A stretch of 64,000 bases of DNA from Cellulomonas gelida. GTDB lineage: Bacteria > Actinomycetota > Actinomycetes > Actinomycetales > Cellulomonadaceae. The position numbers and the translations under genes are program-made. Every line of letters begins with the position of its first letter. The first letter of the stretch is position 1. This document shows positions 10,113 through 18,735 of this stretch, piece by piece. The stretch is from positions 62,001-126,000 of the forward strand of contig NZ_BJLQ01000002.1 in assembly GCF_006538725.1 (NCBI RefSeq). Reading direction: 5' to 3'. The notes beneath the pieces are model-generated. The model did not search any database and was not told the origin of the DNA. It saw only the letters and a program-made list of their open reading frames with translations.

Positions 10113-10676
10113 TCAGTCGTTCACGCGGCCCAGGTAGGAGCCGTCGCGCGTGTCGACCTTCACCTTGGTGTTCGCCTCGAGGAACAGCGGGACCTGGATC
10201 TCGTAGCCGGTCTCGAGCGTCGCCGGCTTGGTGCCCGCGCTCGAGCGGTCGCCCTGGAGGCCCGGCTCGGTGTACGTCACGAGCAGCGTCACCGACGGCG
10301 GGAGCTCGACGTACAGCGGCGCGCCCTCGTTGGTCGCGACGAGCGCGCTCTGGTTCTCCAGCAGGAAGTTCGCGGCGTCGCCGACGGTCGCCGCCGGGAC
10401 GTGCAGCTGGTCGTACGTGTCCGTGTCCATGAACACGAAGTCGTCGCCGTCCTTGTAGAGGTACTGCATCTCGCGCTTGTCGACGTTGGCCGTCTCGACC
10501 TTGATGCCGGCGTTGAACGTCTTGTCGACGACCTTGCCGCTCAGCACGTTCTTCAGCTTGGTGCGCACGAACGCGCCACCCTTGCCCGGCTTGACGTGCT
10601 GGAACTCGACGACGGTCCAGAGCTGGCCGTCGATGCGCAGCACGGTGCCGTTCTTCAGGTCGTTGGTGGTCGCCAC
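10113..10676 (-). CDS. efp: translation elongation factor P
   Basis: EF-P rescues ribosomes stalled on polyproline stretches. The 187-residue length and three-domain KOW/OB layout are standard. The domain I loop reads KPGKGGAF with a lysine at the tip, the position modified in many bacteria; PGKGGA is typical of actinobacteria. The C-terminal signature [29 protein letters not shown] is split over residues 159-187. Polyproline-rich clients are present in this window (PilT N-terminus and the two proline/tyrosine-rich membrane proteins). The likely promoter lies in the intergenic region upstream. Confidence 0.97.
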   Translation of the reverse strand: MATTNDLKNGTVLRIDGQLWTVVEFQHVKPGKGGAFVRTKLKNVLSGKVVDKTFNAGIKVETANVDKREMQYLYKDGDDFVFMDTDTYDQLHVPAATVGDAANFLLENQSALVATNEGAPLYVELPPSVTLLVTYTEPGLQGDRSSAGTKPATLETGYEIQVPLFLEANTKVKVDTRDGSYLGRVND

Positions 10677-11011
10677 GATTCGTCGCTTCCTGTCGAGGTG
10701 GATCGAGGCGGCCGGGACGCCTCACGCGGAATCGGCGAGCCTCTCGTGTCGAGACGCTCGTCCAGCGGTCAGCGGGGTGACCCGTCGAAGATCGCGTCCG
10801 GCCGCGGGCCGCCGACCATCGTACCGCCCCCGACGCTGCGCACCGTCGCGGTGGCCGTCGTTGCCTCTGCCGCGGACTGTTGGTCGCGGCTCCCGTCGCG
10901 GCCACAGTCCGCGCGCGTCGCGGCGACCTCGCGCGCGCCCGGCGGGTCCACTGGATGCCCGCCCTGCCCGAACCGCGCACCGGCACGGGCTCACTGTGGT
11001 TCGGTAGGCGC
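10677..11011. other. intergenic region between divergent efp and membrane-protein gene
   Basis: 335 bases hold no convincing gene; the downstream plus-strand reading frame is open through part of it, but the first start with a Shine-Dalgarno is at 11012. A minus-strand TACGAT (10823-10818) could be the efp -10 box, giving a leader of about 135 nt. I see no FliA-like CTCA-N17-CCGA pair here. Confidence 0.4.
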
Positions 11012-11473
11012 ATGCTGAAGGTGCTCGCGGCCGTCGCCGCGCTCGTCGTGTCCGTCGGCGGCGGCTGGTGGTTCGTGTCCGCCGTCCTGCGGCTCGCCTC
11101 GCGCACGCCCACATCCCGCGGCGCCTCGTCGGCCGGGCCGGCCACCGGCCCCTCGCCGGACCCGACGACCGTGGCGTCGGCGACGACGCCGACCCACCCC
11201 GGCGCGGCAGACCCGGCCGGGCCCGACGGTCCCGCCGCGCGGGCCGCACTGCGCGGCGGGTCGTGGATCGGGTTCCTCGAGCGACTCGCCGTCACGGCGT
11301 GCGTGCTCACCGGCCAGCCCGCGGGCGTCGCGATCGTCGTCGCGGTCAAGGGCCTCGGCCGCTACCCCGAGCTGAAGGACAACCCAGCGGCGTCCGAGCG
11401 GTTCGTGATCGGCACGCTCGCCTCACTCATCTGGGCCGCCGCGTGCGGCCTCGCGGCGAGCCTGGCGTTCTGA
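11012..11473 (+). CDS. small membrane protein of unknown function
   Basis: 153 residues with an N-terminal hydrophobic helix (LKVLAAVAALVVSVGGGWWFV), a Thr/Pro/Ala-rich linker of about 50 residues, then a conserved-looking C-terminal block. That block has two more hydrophobic helices around GFLERLAVTACVLTG and FVIGTLASLIWAAACG, separated by KGLGRYPELKDN. I recognise no named family. The ATG at 11012 was chosen for the GGTAGG Shine-Dalgarno; the frame is open further upstream. The gene converges with the SatD-like gene, and its stop codon lies inside the first copy of a 17-bp tandem repeat. Confidence 0.6.
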   Translation: MLKVLAAVAALVVSVGGGWWFVSAVLRLASRTPTSRGASSAGPATGPSPDPTTVASATTPTHPGAADPAGPDGPAARAALRGGSWIGFLERLAVTACVLTGQPAGVAIVVAVKGLGRYPELKDNPAASERFVIGTLASLIWAAACGLAASLAF

Positions 11474-11548
11474 CAAGCCCGGCGTTCTGACGAGCCCGGC
11501 GTTCTGACGAGCCCGGCGTTCTGACGAGCCCGGCGTTCTGACGAGCCC
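11464..11548. repeat. 17-bp tandem repeat, five copies
   Basis: Five head-to-tail copies of GGCGTTCTGACGAGCCC start at 11464, 11481, 11498, 11515 and 11532. The first has one change (ACAAG for ACGAG) and contains the TGA stop of the upstream gene. The repeat fills most of the gap between convergent genes and looks like recent slippage duplication of a gene's 3' end. Confidence 0.95.
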
Positions 11549-11564
11549 GGGCCGGCGCCGGCCC
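11549..11564. terminator. perfect 16-bp palindrome abutting the satD stop
   Basis: GGGCCGGCGCCGGCCC is its own reverse complement and lies directly before the stop codon of the minus-strand SatD-like gene (11565). It may act as a bidirectional terminator, though with no unpaired loop the RNA hairpin would need to open central pairs. Confidence 0.4.
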
Positions 11565-12203
11565 TCAGCCCTGGGCGCTCACGAGCAGGTGCGCGGCCGC
11601 ACGTGCCGCGGTCCGCGACTCGTCGTACAGCGCGGTGCGCAGCCGCTGGCTGACGGCCTGCTGCGAGACACCCATGGCCGCGGCGACGTCCTCCTGCCGG
11701 ACGTCCGGCCCGGCCGCCTCGAGCGCGTCGATCGCCTCCCACCCCGCGGCGGACCGACGGGCAGCCGTCGCGGCGACCAGCGTGAGCACCGACTCGGCGT
11801 CCAGGCCCGCCTGGTGGTGCGCACCGCGCACCGCGAGCGGCACGACGCGCTGCCGGCTCTTGGCCGCCTCGACCGCCTCGCGCGCGAGGACGAACGCCGG
11901 CCCGGACGCCGCACGCGCGTTCGGGGGCAGCGGCTCGTCGACCCGCCCGGCGCCGATCCCGACGCTCCACCCCCCGTGCCGCAGCACCCACGACACGATC
12001 TCGACGACCAGCCCGGCGTCCTCGAGCACCGCCTGCACCTCGTCCCCCACGGTGCGCTCGAAGCCCCGCACGCAGCCGGACGGCCGCGCGACGGTCGAGT
12101 CGGCGACGATCCCCGGCCAGCGCTCCTCGAGGGCGCGCAGGAGGTCGGGCACACGGTCGCCGTCGCGGCGGCTCCCCCGCTGGTCGATCGTCACGGCGAA
12201 CAT
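11565..12203 (-). CDS. SatD family HTH-containing protein
   Basis: This 212-residue protein begins with the MFAVTIDQRGSRR segment and DRVPDLLRAL typical of the SatD family (actinobacterial regulators with an N-terminal conserved domain). It ends with a helix-turn-helix around EDVAAAMGVSQQAVSQRLRTALY (split over residues 167-189). It is probably a DNA-binding regulator; the target is unknown. The ATG at 12203 was chosen because the family starts there and a promoter -10 box lies only six bases upstream, implying a leaderless mRNA. Three CTTGT/ACAAG half-sites overlap the promoter and suggest autoregulation. Confidence 0.8.
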   Translation of the reverse strand: MFAVTIDQRGSRRDGDRVPDLLRALEERWPGIVADSTVARPSGCVRGFERTVGDEVQAVLEDAGLVVEIVSWVLRHGGWSVGIGAGRVDEPLPPNARAASGPAFVLAREAVEAAKSRQRVVPLAVRGAHHQAGLDAESVLTLVAATAARRSAAGWEAIDALEAAGPDVRQEDVAAAMGVSQQAVSQRLRTALYDESRTAARAAAHLLVSAQG

Positions 12204-12209
12204 GGCACC

Positions 12210-12252
12210 AGGATAGAACCTTGTCAGACCCACAACAAGCGCAATGACTTGT
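12210..12252 (-). promoter_or_regulatory. satD promoter with three CTTGT/ACAAG half-sites
   Basis: Minus strand: -35 TTGTTG (12238-12233), 17-base spacer, -10 TATCCT (12215-12210), then the ATG after six bases. Half-sites CTTGT/ACAAG sit at 12220-12224, 12235-12239 and 12248-12252, alternating in orientation and straddling both boxes, the arrangement expected of an operator. Confidence 0.5.
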
Positions 12253-12266
12253 GCGGCCCCGGCGAC

Positions 12267-12698
12267 TCAGGTGAGCGCGGCCAGCGCCAGACGGTAGGAG
12301 TCGAGCGCGAACCCGGCGATCGTGCCCGTCGCAACCGGTCCGATCACCGAGTGGTGCCGGAACGTCTCTCGCGCGTACGGGTTGGTCAGGTGCACCTCGA
12401 TCAGCCGCAGGTGCGCGCCGGTGACCTGGGCCGCCGCGTCACGCAGCGCGTAGGAGTAGTGCGTGAACGCCGCGGGGTTGAGCACCACGTCGCAGCGCGA
12501 CTCGACCGCCTCGTGCAGCCAGCCGATGAGCACGGCCTCGTCGTCGGTCTGCCGGACGTCCGCCTCGAGCCCTCGCTCAGCCGCCCACGCCTGCACGGCC
12601 GATGTCAGGTCGGCCAGCGTCGCGGAGCCGTAGACCTCGGGTTCGCGGGTGCCCAACCGGGACAGGTTCGGGCCGTTGAGCACCAGCACTCGTGTCAT
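12267..12698 (-). CDS. aroQ: type II 3-dehydroquinate dehydratase
   Basis: AroQ removes water from 3-dehydroquinate, the third shikimate step. The 143-residue length is typical of the dodecameric type II enzyme. It has the N-terminal VLNGPNLSRLGTREPEVYG motif with the catalytic arginine (R18 in this numbering) and tyrosine, and the substrate-binding EVHLTNPYARETFRHHS segment with catalytic His. It follows aroB in the same direction after 91 bases that hold no other feature I can see. Confidence 0.96.
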   Translation of the reverse strand: MTRVLVLNGPNLSRLGTREPEVYGSATLADLTSAVQAWAAERGLEADVRQTDDEAVLIGWLHEAVESRCDVVLNPAAFTHYSYALRDAAAQVTGAHLRLIEVHLTNPYARETFRHHSVIGPVATGTIAGFALDSYRLALAALT

Positions 12699-12789
12699 GG
12701 GCGTCAGCGTAGTCAGGCCCGCCGCACGTCACCGTCACGCTTCCACCGACACGCGCTGCGGCCCCGAGACCCGGCGCACGCGCACGTGG

Positions 12790-13911
12790 TCACAACGAGA
12801 TCGCGGTCGACGACGTCGCACCCTCGGCGATCTCCGCGTACGCCGCGGCCAGCAGGGTCGGGTCCGGGCCCTCGAGCCGCACAGGCTTGCCGATGCCCTC
12901 GAGCACCACGAACCGCAGCAGGTCCCCGCGCGTCTTCTTGTCCCGGCGCATCGCAGCCAGCAGGCGCTCCCAGCGGTCGCCGCGGTAGGTCGTCGGCAGG
13001 CCGAGCGAGGTGAGCACCGCGCGGTGCCGCGCGACCACGTCGTCGGGCAACCGGCCGGCGAGCCGCGCGAGCTCGGCCACGTAGACCATCCCCACGGACA
13101 CGGCCGCGCCGTGCCGCCACTGGTACCGCTCGACGTGCTCGATGGCGTGGCCGAACGTATGGCCGTAGTTGAGGATCTCGCGCAGGCCGGCCTCCTTGAG
13201 GTCCTCGCCGACAACCTCGGCCTTGACCACGACCGCCCGCTCGACGAGCTCGAGCAGCACCTCCGATCGCGCAGCGGCCACCGGGTCCTTCAGGAGGTCC
13301 ACGTGACCCTCCACGAGCTCGAGGATCCGCGGGTCGGCGATGAAGCCCGCCTTGACGATCTCAGCGAGCCCTGCCACGAAGTCGAACGGCTGCATCGACT
13401 CGAGCGCCGCGAGGTCGCACAGCACGGCGGCGGGCGGGTGGAACGCGCCGACGAGGTTCTTGCCCTCGGCCGTGTTGATGCCCGTCTTGCCTCCGACGGC
13501 CGCATCCACCATCGCGAGCACCGTCGTCGGGACCTGCACCACCTGGATGCCGCGCAACCACGTCGCGGCCACGAACCCGCCCAGGTCGGTCGTGGCACCG
13601 CCACCGACCGCGACGATCGCGTCGGACCGCGTGAAGTCCGCCTGGCCGAGCACGCCCCACAGGAACGCGGCGACCTGCGCGGTCTTCGCCTCCTCGGCGT
13701 CGGGCACCTCCGCGCCGAACGTCTCGTACCCGTGCGCGCGCAGGTCCTCGATCACCGCGTCCGCGGTGGTCGCCAGCGCCGCCGGGTGCACGACGAGCAC
13801 GCGACGCACGGACTTCCCGAGCGTCGCCGGGAGCTCGGCCAGCAGGTTCCGGCCGATCACCACGTCGTACGGGCGCTCGCCCGTCACCGTGACACGTCGC
13901 ACGTCGCTCAC
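12790..13911 (-). CDS. aroB: 3-dehydroquinate synthase
   Basis: AroB turns DAHP into 3-dehydroquinate using NAD and a divalent metal. Length 373 residues. The NAD-binding VGGGATTDLGGFVAAT and the PTTVLAMVDAAVGGKTGIN block are intact, as are the metal ligands in GLAEIVKAG (Glu) and NYGHTFGHAIEH (His). The GTG start at 13911 overlaps the aroK stop by four bases. It belongs to the aroK-aroB-aroQ run. Confidence 0.97.
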   Translation of the reverse strand: MSDVRRVTVTGERPYDVVIGRNLLAELPATLGKSVRRVLVVHPAALATTADAVIEDLRAHGYETFGAEVPDAEEAKTAQVAAFLWGVLGQADFTRSDAIVAVGGGATTDLGGFVAATWLRGIQVVQVPTTVLAMVDAAVGGKTGINTAEGKNLVGAFHPPAAVLCDLAALESMQPFDFVAGLAEIVKAGFIADPRILELVEGHVDLLKDPVAAARSEVLLELVERAVVVKAEVVGEDLKEAGLREILNYGHTFGHAIEHVERYQWRHGAAVSVGMVYVAELARLAGRLPDDVVARHRAVLTSLGLPTTYRGDRWERLLAAMRRDKKTRGDLLRFVVLEGIGKPVRLEGPDPTLLAAAYAEIAEGATSSTAISL

Positions 13912-14513
13912 TCGTCCCCCTCGTTCGTCGTCGGCACCGGCGCTGCCGCCGGGTCGTTCGTGGCACGCGCGACCCGCAGCGCGGCCAGCTCCCCCTCGAT
14001 GGCCTCGGCCACGTCAGCCGGCCGCAGACCGTCCGTCAGCACCCGCATCGTCGCGACCCGTTCGTACACGGGCCGGCGGGCCTCCATGAGCGCCTGCCAC
14101 TGCGCGCGCGGGTTGCCCAGCAGCAGCGGCCGCGACTGGTTGAACCCCACGCGCGGAGCGGCGTGCGTGAGCGTCACGTCCAGGAAGACGACGACGCCGC
14201 CCCCGTGCTCGTAGTCGGCCAGGACCCGCTGCGTGCGCTCGTCCAGCACGGCGCCGCCGCCGAGCGCGAGCACGCCGTCGTGCTCGGCGACCGCCGCGGC
14301 GACGGCCGCGCGCTCGAGCTCGCGGAACGCCGGCTCGCCGTCGTCGAAGAAGATCTCGGGGATCGTCTTGCCGACGGTCGTCTCGACGTCGCTGTCCGTG
14401 TCCCGCAGGGCCAGGTGCCACCGCTCGGCGAGCGCCGCACCGACCGTCGACTTGCCCGATCCGGGTGGCCCGACGAGGACGATGCGGGGTCCGGGACCCT
14501 CGGTGTTCGGCAC
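13908..14513 (-). CDS. aroK: shikimate kinase
   Basis: AroK phosphorylates shikimate at O3 with ATP. The 201-residue protein has Walker A GPPGSGKSTVG at residues 13-23, the shikimate-binding DTDSDVE, the GGGAV loop, and NQSRPLL in the lid region. Its C-terminal tail of about 25 residues (ARATNDPAAAPVPTTNEGDE) is longer than usual. The GTG at 14513 is the start nearest the P-loop. In related genomes aroC lies directly upstream of aroK; here the fibronectin-III gene is inserted between them, so aroK needs its own promoter in 14514-14624. Confidence 0.95.
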   Translation of the reverse strand: MPNTEGPGPRIVLVGPPGSGKSTVGAALAERWHLALRDTDSDVETTVGKTIPEIFFDDGEPAFRELERAAVAAAVAEHDGVLALGGGAVLDERTQRVLADYEHGGGVVVFLDVTLTHAAPRVGFNQSRPLLLGNPRAQWQALMEARRPVYERVATMRVLTDGLRPADVAEAIEGELAALRVARATNDPAAAPVPTTNEGDE

Positions 14514-14624
14514 GTCCGCGAGGTTAGCCCAGCCCGCCGCGCACCTCGGTGCGCGTCCCGGCTGCTGATCCACCACCCGACGCTGTGCCAGACGAGTGAA
14601 TCGTCCGGCTTCTGCGCACTCGCG

Positions 14625-14653
14625 CTCACCTGGGGCTCGTGACGTGCCGATGA
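14625..14653 (+). promoter_or_regulatory. FliA/sigma-28-like promoter of the fibronectin-III gene
   Basis: CTCA (14625-14628), exactly 17 bases, then GCCGATGA (14646-14653). The -10 octamer is identical to that of pilT. The predicted start near 14659 leaves a leader of about 32 nt ending in the TGGAGG Shine-Dalgarno. Confidence 0.65.
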
Positions 14654-14690
14654 GCCGACGATCCGTGTGACAAGCGTGCCTGGAGGCATT

Positions 14691-17600
14691 GTGATCCTGC
14701 GCAGAACGGCCGCTGCCCTGGTGGCAGCCGCACTCGTCGCGGTCGGAGGCGCAGCGACGTTCGTCGCGCCCGCCACCGCGGCCACCATCTCCGTCCTGCT
14801 GCCGGCGCCGCAGAACCTCGGCACCCGCGTCGTCAACGGCGACACGCAGTTCACGTGGGACGGTGTCGACGGCGCGACGACGTACGTGATCGAGGTCGCC
14901 ACGGACGACCAGTTCGCGACGTCGAACGTCATCGCCACGCGCACGACGACCGCGCTGAGCTGGATCCCGGAGCGCACGCTCGGCTCGACCGAGGCGCGCG
15001 GCCTCTACTGGCGCGTGGCCGCACAGGCCACCACGAGCGTCTCCACGCGCGGCGACTTCTCCGCGCCCGCGTTCGTGGACGTCGACGCCGCCCGCACGCC
15101 GACCCTCGTCGCGCCCGCGCAGGACGCGGTGTTCGACTACCCGGACCCCGTGTCGTTCCGCTGGAGCCCGGTCGAGGGAGCGGTCTCGTACACGCTGACG
15201 TACTCCTCGAGCCCCGAGTGGGCCTCGGGCGTCACGACCGTCGTCCCCAACCTCACCGGCACGCACCACACGCCGACCGCTCCGCTCGAGCGCACCTCCA
15301 GCGGCGCCCCCGTGCAGCTGTACTGGAAGGTGCAGGCGGTCTTCGCCAACCCGCTCTCGGCGACGGCGACGACCAACCCCGTGACCGGTCCCGCGCAGAC
15401 CGAGGCGGGCCGGTTCACCGTCCGCTGGACCGCGGCGAGCTCGGCTCCGACGCTCCTGTCCCCGATCGGCACGTCGACGATCCAGAGCGACCTCACCTTC
15501 CGCTGGACGCCCGTGCCCGGCGCCGCGCGGTACTCGATCGCCATCGGCCAGTCGGTCGACGGCGCGACCGGGGTGGTCACGACCGTGAAGATCACCGGCG
15601 ACTCCACGAGCACGACGTACGTCCCGCTCACGCAGCTCGTCGACGGCAACTACTTCTGGCAGGTCACGGCGTACGACCCGGCCGGCGCGCCCGGCCAGCC
15701 CTCGACCGCGGTCGAGTTCCGCAAGGCGTGGGGCGGCCAGGACGCCGCGACGACGAGCGCGGCGGGCTTCACCAAGACGTACCCCGTCCCGACGTTCGGC
15801 TCGACCGACGTCGCGAACCCGACGCCCGTCGCGCTCGACCAGGTCCACCTCACGTGGAACCCCGTCCCCCGCGCGACGCTGTACGAGGTCGAGGCCCTCC
15901 CGATCCTGAGCAGCCCCGAGGACAACCGCAAGGCCCTGACCTGCCGCACCGCGTCGACCTCCGTCTCGATCGTCGGGAAGATCGTCGAGGGGACCAACGA
16001 CGGCCAGGCGCTCGACGGCGACCGCGAGTGCCTGTGGAACTCGGCGAAGTCGCAGCGCATGGACGCCGGGGGCCTCTACGAGTGGCGCGTGCGCGCGATC
16101 GACTACTCGGGGAACGCATCGACGACCCTCCAGGCGACGACCCCCGCCGGCTCGCAGGAGTCCCTGTGGTCGGACGTCGACAACGGCGACACGAGCCGCA
16201 AGCGGTACTTCACGGTCTCCGCGGCGCGCGAGGGCACGGGCCCCACGACCGTGGTCGACGAGGCGTCGTGGGCCACCCAGTCGACGACGTCGATCGGCAA
16301 GCCCGCGCCGCTCATGCGGTGGTCCCCCGTCACCGGGGCGAACGCGTACGAGGTCAAGGTCTTCCACGACTACGACTGCAGCGTCCACGTGACGACCCAG
16401 TACACGATGCAGACGCACCTGCAGATCAACGGCGTGTTCGACGACGAGACGTCGGGCGAGTACTGCTGGCAGGTCCGCGGCATCGTGATGAACGACGCCT
16501 TCACGGAGTTCACGATCCCGGTCGGCTCGACGTTCACCACGGGGAGCTTCTGGCAGAAGAGCAGCACGCCGATCGACTTCGCGGGCGTCACCCCGGTGAC
16601 GACCGCCGCCGACGGCTCCGTCGTCTTCTCCTGGCGCCCGCAGTCGCTGTCCGCACCGAACGACGGCGGCAGCCGCGGATACGCGGTGACGATCCTCAAC
16701 TCGTCGAACACGTCGCTGGGCATGCTCAAGGTCGAGTACCCGTGGTACGTCGCCAAGACGCTCGACGCCGCGCAGAAGCCGCTCGCGCCCGGGAGCTACT
16801 CGTTCAAGGTCGCGGCGCTCGACGCGCTCGGCAACCCCGGCAACTTCACGTCGAGCGTGCCGTTCACCGTGGCCGGGCCTGCTCCCGCGGCGCTCACCAC
16901 GACCGTCGACGGGACGTCCGCCACCCTGGCCTGGACGGGCACCACCGCGGCCGCCAAGTACGGCGTCAAGGTCCGCGCGGTCGGCTCGTCCTGGCCGAGC
17001 GCGATCACGCAGGTCACGCAGACCGCGACCACCGTGCGCGACCTCGACGACGGCACGTACGAGTGGCTGGTCTTCTCGTACGACCACAGCGGCTACCAGT
17101 CGCTCGAGGCCACGTCGGGCACCTTCACGATCGCAGCGCCCGTCCCGGCGCGCGTCACGGTCGACGGCGCCGTGCTCACGACGGGGAACCGCGTGCTCGA
17201 CTGGGAACCGGTCGCGGGTGCCTCGCGCTACCTGGTGCAGTACGCGAACGCCGCCGGCTCGCTCGACAGCGCGACGGCCGCGGAGACCCTGGCCACCTCG
17301 TACACCATCCCGACGACGCTCGCGTACGGCACGACCTACTACTGGCAGGTCACCGCCGTGCCGGAGAAGGTCAGCACGTCGACGACCCGAGTCAAGCTCG
17401 GCCGGTCGAGCGTCGGGACCTTCAGCGTCGTCAACCCGCCGGCGGGCGTCGCGATCTCGAAGCTCACGATCACCGGCACGTCGGCGACGGTGCAGTGGGT
17501 CACGCCCGCGGGCGCCAACCGCGGCTCGTCCGAGGCACCCGCCTACCGCCTCGCGTACCGCGCCTCGAACGGCACCGGCGCCACGACCGAGTGGGAGGTG

Positions 17601-18620
17601 CTCGAGATCGACCCCGGCGTCGAGTCGCGCACCCTGACCGGGCTCGCGGTCGCCACGACGTACGAGTTCCAGCTCCAGGCGTACAACGCCCAGGGCGCGA
17701 GCGCGTGGTCGGGCATCAAGTCGGCGGCCACCCCCGGTGCGCCGAAGGCGGGCGTCACCAACCTCGCCGCGACGGCGACCACGAGCACGCTCAAGGTCTC
17801 GTGGACGGCACCGAGCTCGACCAACAACGGCGGCTCGCCGATCACGGGCTACGCGGTGCAGTACCGCAAGGGCACCGGCAGCTGGGTCACCGTCACGGCC
17901 GCCCGGACGTCGACCTCCGCGTCGGTCACGCTGACCGGCCTGTCGGCCAAGGCGAGCTACACGATCAGCGTCGCGCCGCTCAACGTGATCGGTGCCGGCC
18001 CCGCCGCGACGCTCAGCGCCGCGACGCTCGGGCTGCCCACCGCACCCCGCTACGTCAAGGCGGTCCGCGGCGACCGGTCCGCGGCGATCTCCTGGACCGC
18101 ACCCTCGTCCAACGGGGGCTCGGCCGTCACCGGGTACGTCGTCGAGCGACGCGCCCAGGACCCGAAGACGCTCAAGTGGAGCGCGTGGACCTCGGTGCGC
18201 ACGACCAGCGCCACGACCCTCACCACGAGCCTGTCCAGCTTGACCAACGGCACGACGTACCAGGTGCGGGTCGCCGCGCGGTCGCAGCTCGGCACGGGCA
18301 CGTACTCGAGCGGGGTGTCCGTCAAGCCTGCCGGCAAGCCGTACGCGCCGACAGGCGTCAAGGCGGCCGCGACGGCCTCCAGGACGATCAAGGTCACGTG
18401 GACCAAGTCGCTCACCAACGGCTCGACGATCTCCGGGTACGCCGTCCAGTACTCGACCAACGGCTCGACGTGGAAGACGCTCAAGACGACGACGGCGAGC
18501 GCGACGAGCTACAGCTGGACGTCGGCGACGAAGGGCAAGCGCTACTGGTTCCGCGTCGTGGCGCGCAGCAACATCGGCAGCAGCGCGGCGAGCTCGGCGG
18601 TCTCGGTCGTCGCCCGCTGA
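14691..18620 (+). CDS. large secreted fibronectin type III repeat protein
   Basis: This 1,309-residue protein has a signal peptide (ILRRTAAALVAAALVAVGG..., cleavage near TAA|T, residue about 32). The N-terminal two thirds hold several Fn3-like beta domains, each with a W-x-P/G-V-x-G-A-x-x-Y motif (e.g. FTWDGVDGATTY, FRWSPVEGAVSY, FRWTPVPGAARY, MRWSPVTGANAY). Four canonical Fn3 domains start at about 916, 1014, 1113 and 1214. No LPXTG, transmembrane tail or catalytic domain is seen, so it is a secreted structural or adhesive protein of unknown partner. The GTG at 14691 follows GGAGG. It lies on the opposite strand inside the aro cluster and shares the FliA-like promoter of the pil genes. Confidence 0.88.
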   Translation: MILRRTAAALVAAALVAVGGAATFVAPATAATISVLLPAPQNLGTRVVNGDTQFTWDGVDGATTYVIEVATDDQFATSNVIATRTTTALSWIPERTLGSTEARGLYWRVAAQATTSVSTRGDFSAPAFVDVDAARTPTLVAPAQDAVFDYPDPVSFRWSPVEGAVSYTLTYSSSPEWASGVTTVVPNLTGTHHTPTAPLERTSSGAPVQLYWKVQAVFANPLSATATTNPVTGPAQTEAGRFTVRWTAASSAPTLLSPIGTSTIQSDLTFRWTPVPGAARYSIAIGQSVDGATGVVTTVKITGDSTSTTYVPLTQLVDGNYFWQVTAYDPAGAPGQPSTAVEFRKAWGGQDAATTSAAGFTKTYPVPTFGSTDVANPTPVALDQVHLTWNPVPRATLYEVEALPILSSPEDNRKALTCRTASTSVSIVGKIVEGTNDGQALDGDRECLWNSAKSQRMDAGGLYEWRVRAIDYSGNASTTLQATTPAGSQESLWSDVDNGDTSRKRYFTVSAAREGTGPTTVVDEASWATQSTTSIGKPAPLMRWSPVTGANAYEVKVFHDYDCSVHVTTQYTMQTHLQINGVFDDETSGEYCWQVRGIVMNDAFTEFTIPVGSTFTTGSFWQKSSTPIDFAGVTPVTTAADGSVVFSWRPQSLSAPNDGGSRGYAVTILNSSNTSLGMLKVEYPWYVAKTLDAAQKPLAPGSYSFKVAALDALGNPGNFTSSVPFTVAGPAPAALTTTVDGTSATLAWTGTTAAAKYGVKVRAVGSSWPSAITQVTQTATTVRDLDDGTYEWLVFSYDHSGYQSLEATSGTFTIAAPVPARVTVDGAVLTTGNRVLDWEPVAGASRYLVQYANAAGSLDSATAAETLATSYTIPTTLAYGTTYYWQVTAVPEKVSTSTTRVKLGRSSVGTFSVVNPPAGVAISKLTITGTSATVQWVTPAGANRGSSEAPAYRLAYRASNGTGATTEWEVLEIDPGVESRTLTGLAVATTYEFQLQAYNAQGASAWSGIKSAATPGAPKAGVTNLAATATTSTLKVSWTAPSSTNNGGSPITGYAVQYRKGTGSWVTVTAARTSTSASVTLTGLSAKASYTISVAPLNVIGAGPAATLSAATLGLPTAPRYVKAVRGDRSAAISWTAPSSNGGSAVTGYVVERRAQDPKTLKWSAWTSVRTTSATTLTTSLSSLTNGTTYQVRVAARSQLGTGTYSSGVSVKPAGKPYAPTGVKAAATASRTIKVTWTKSLTNGSTISGYAVQYSTNGSTWKTLKTTTASATSYSWTSATKGKRYWFRVVARSNIGSSAASSAVSVVAR

Positions 18621-18627
18621 TCGCACC

Positions 18628-18676
18628 GACGACGAAGGTCCGGCACCCCGAGCGGGGTGACCGGACCTTCGTCGTC
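18628..18676 (+). terminator. terminator of the fibronectin-III gene
   Basis: A 22-bp stem with one bulged A and a GAGC loop begins 8 bases past the stop codon (GACGACGAAGGTCCGG pairs with CCGGACCTTCGTCGTC, plus six inner pairs). It is one of the strongest hairpins in the window and may also stop transcripts coming from aroC on the other strand. Confidence 0.9.
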
Positions 18677-18735
18677 GAGGGGTGCTCAGCGGCCCTGGGA
18701 CCGCGTGCACTGCCGCGGCGCGAGCGAGCCGCGGA

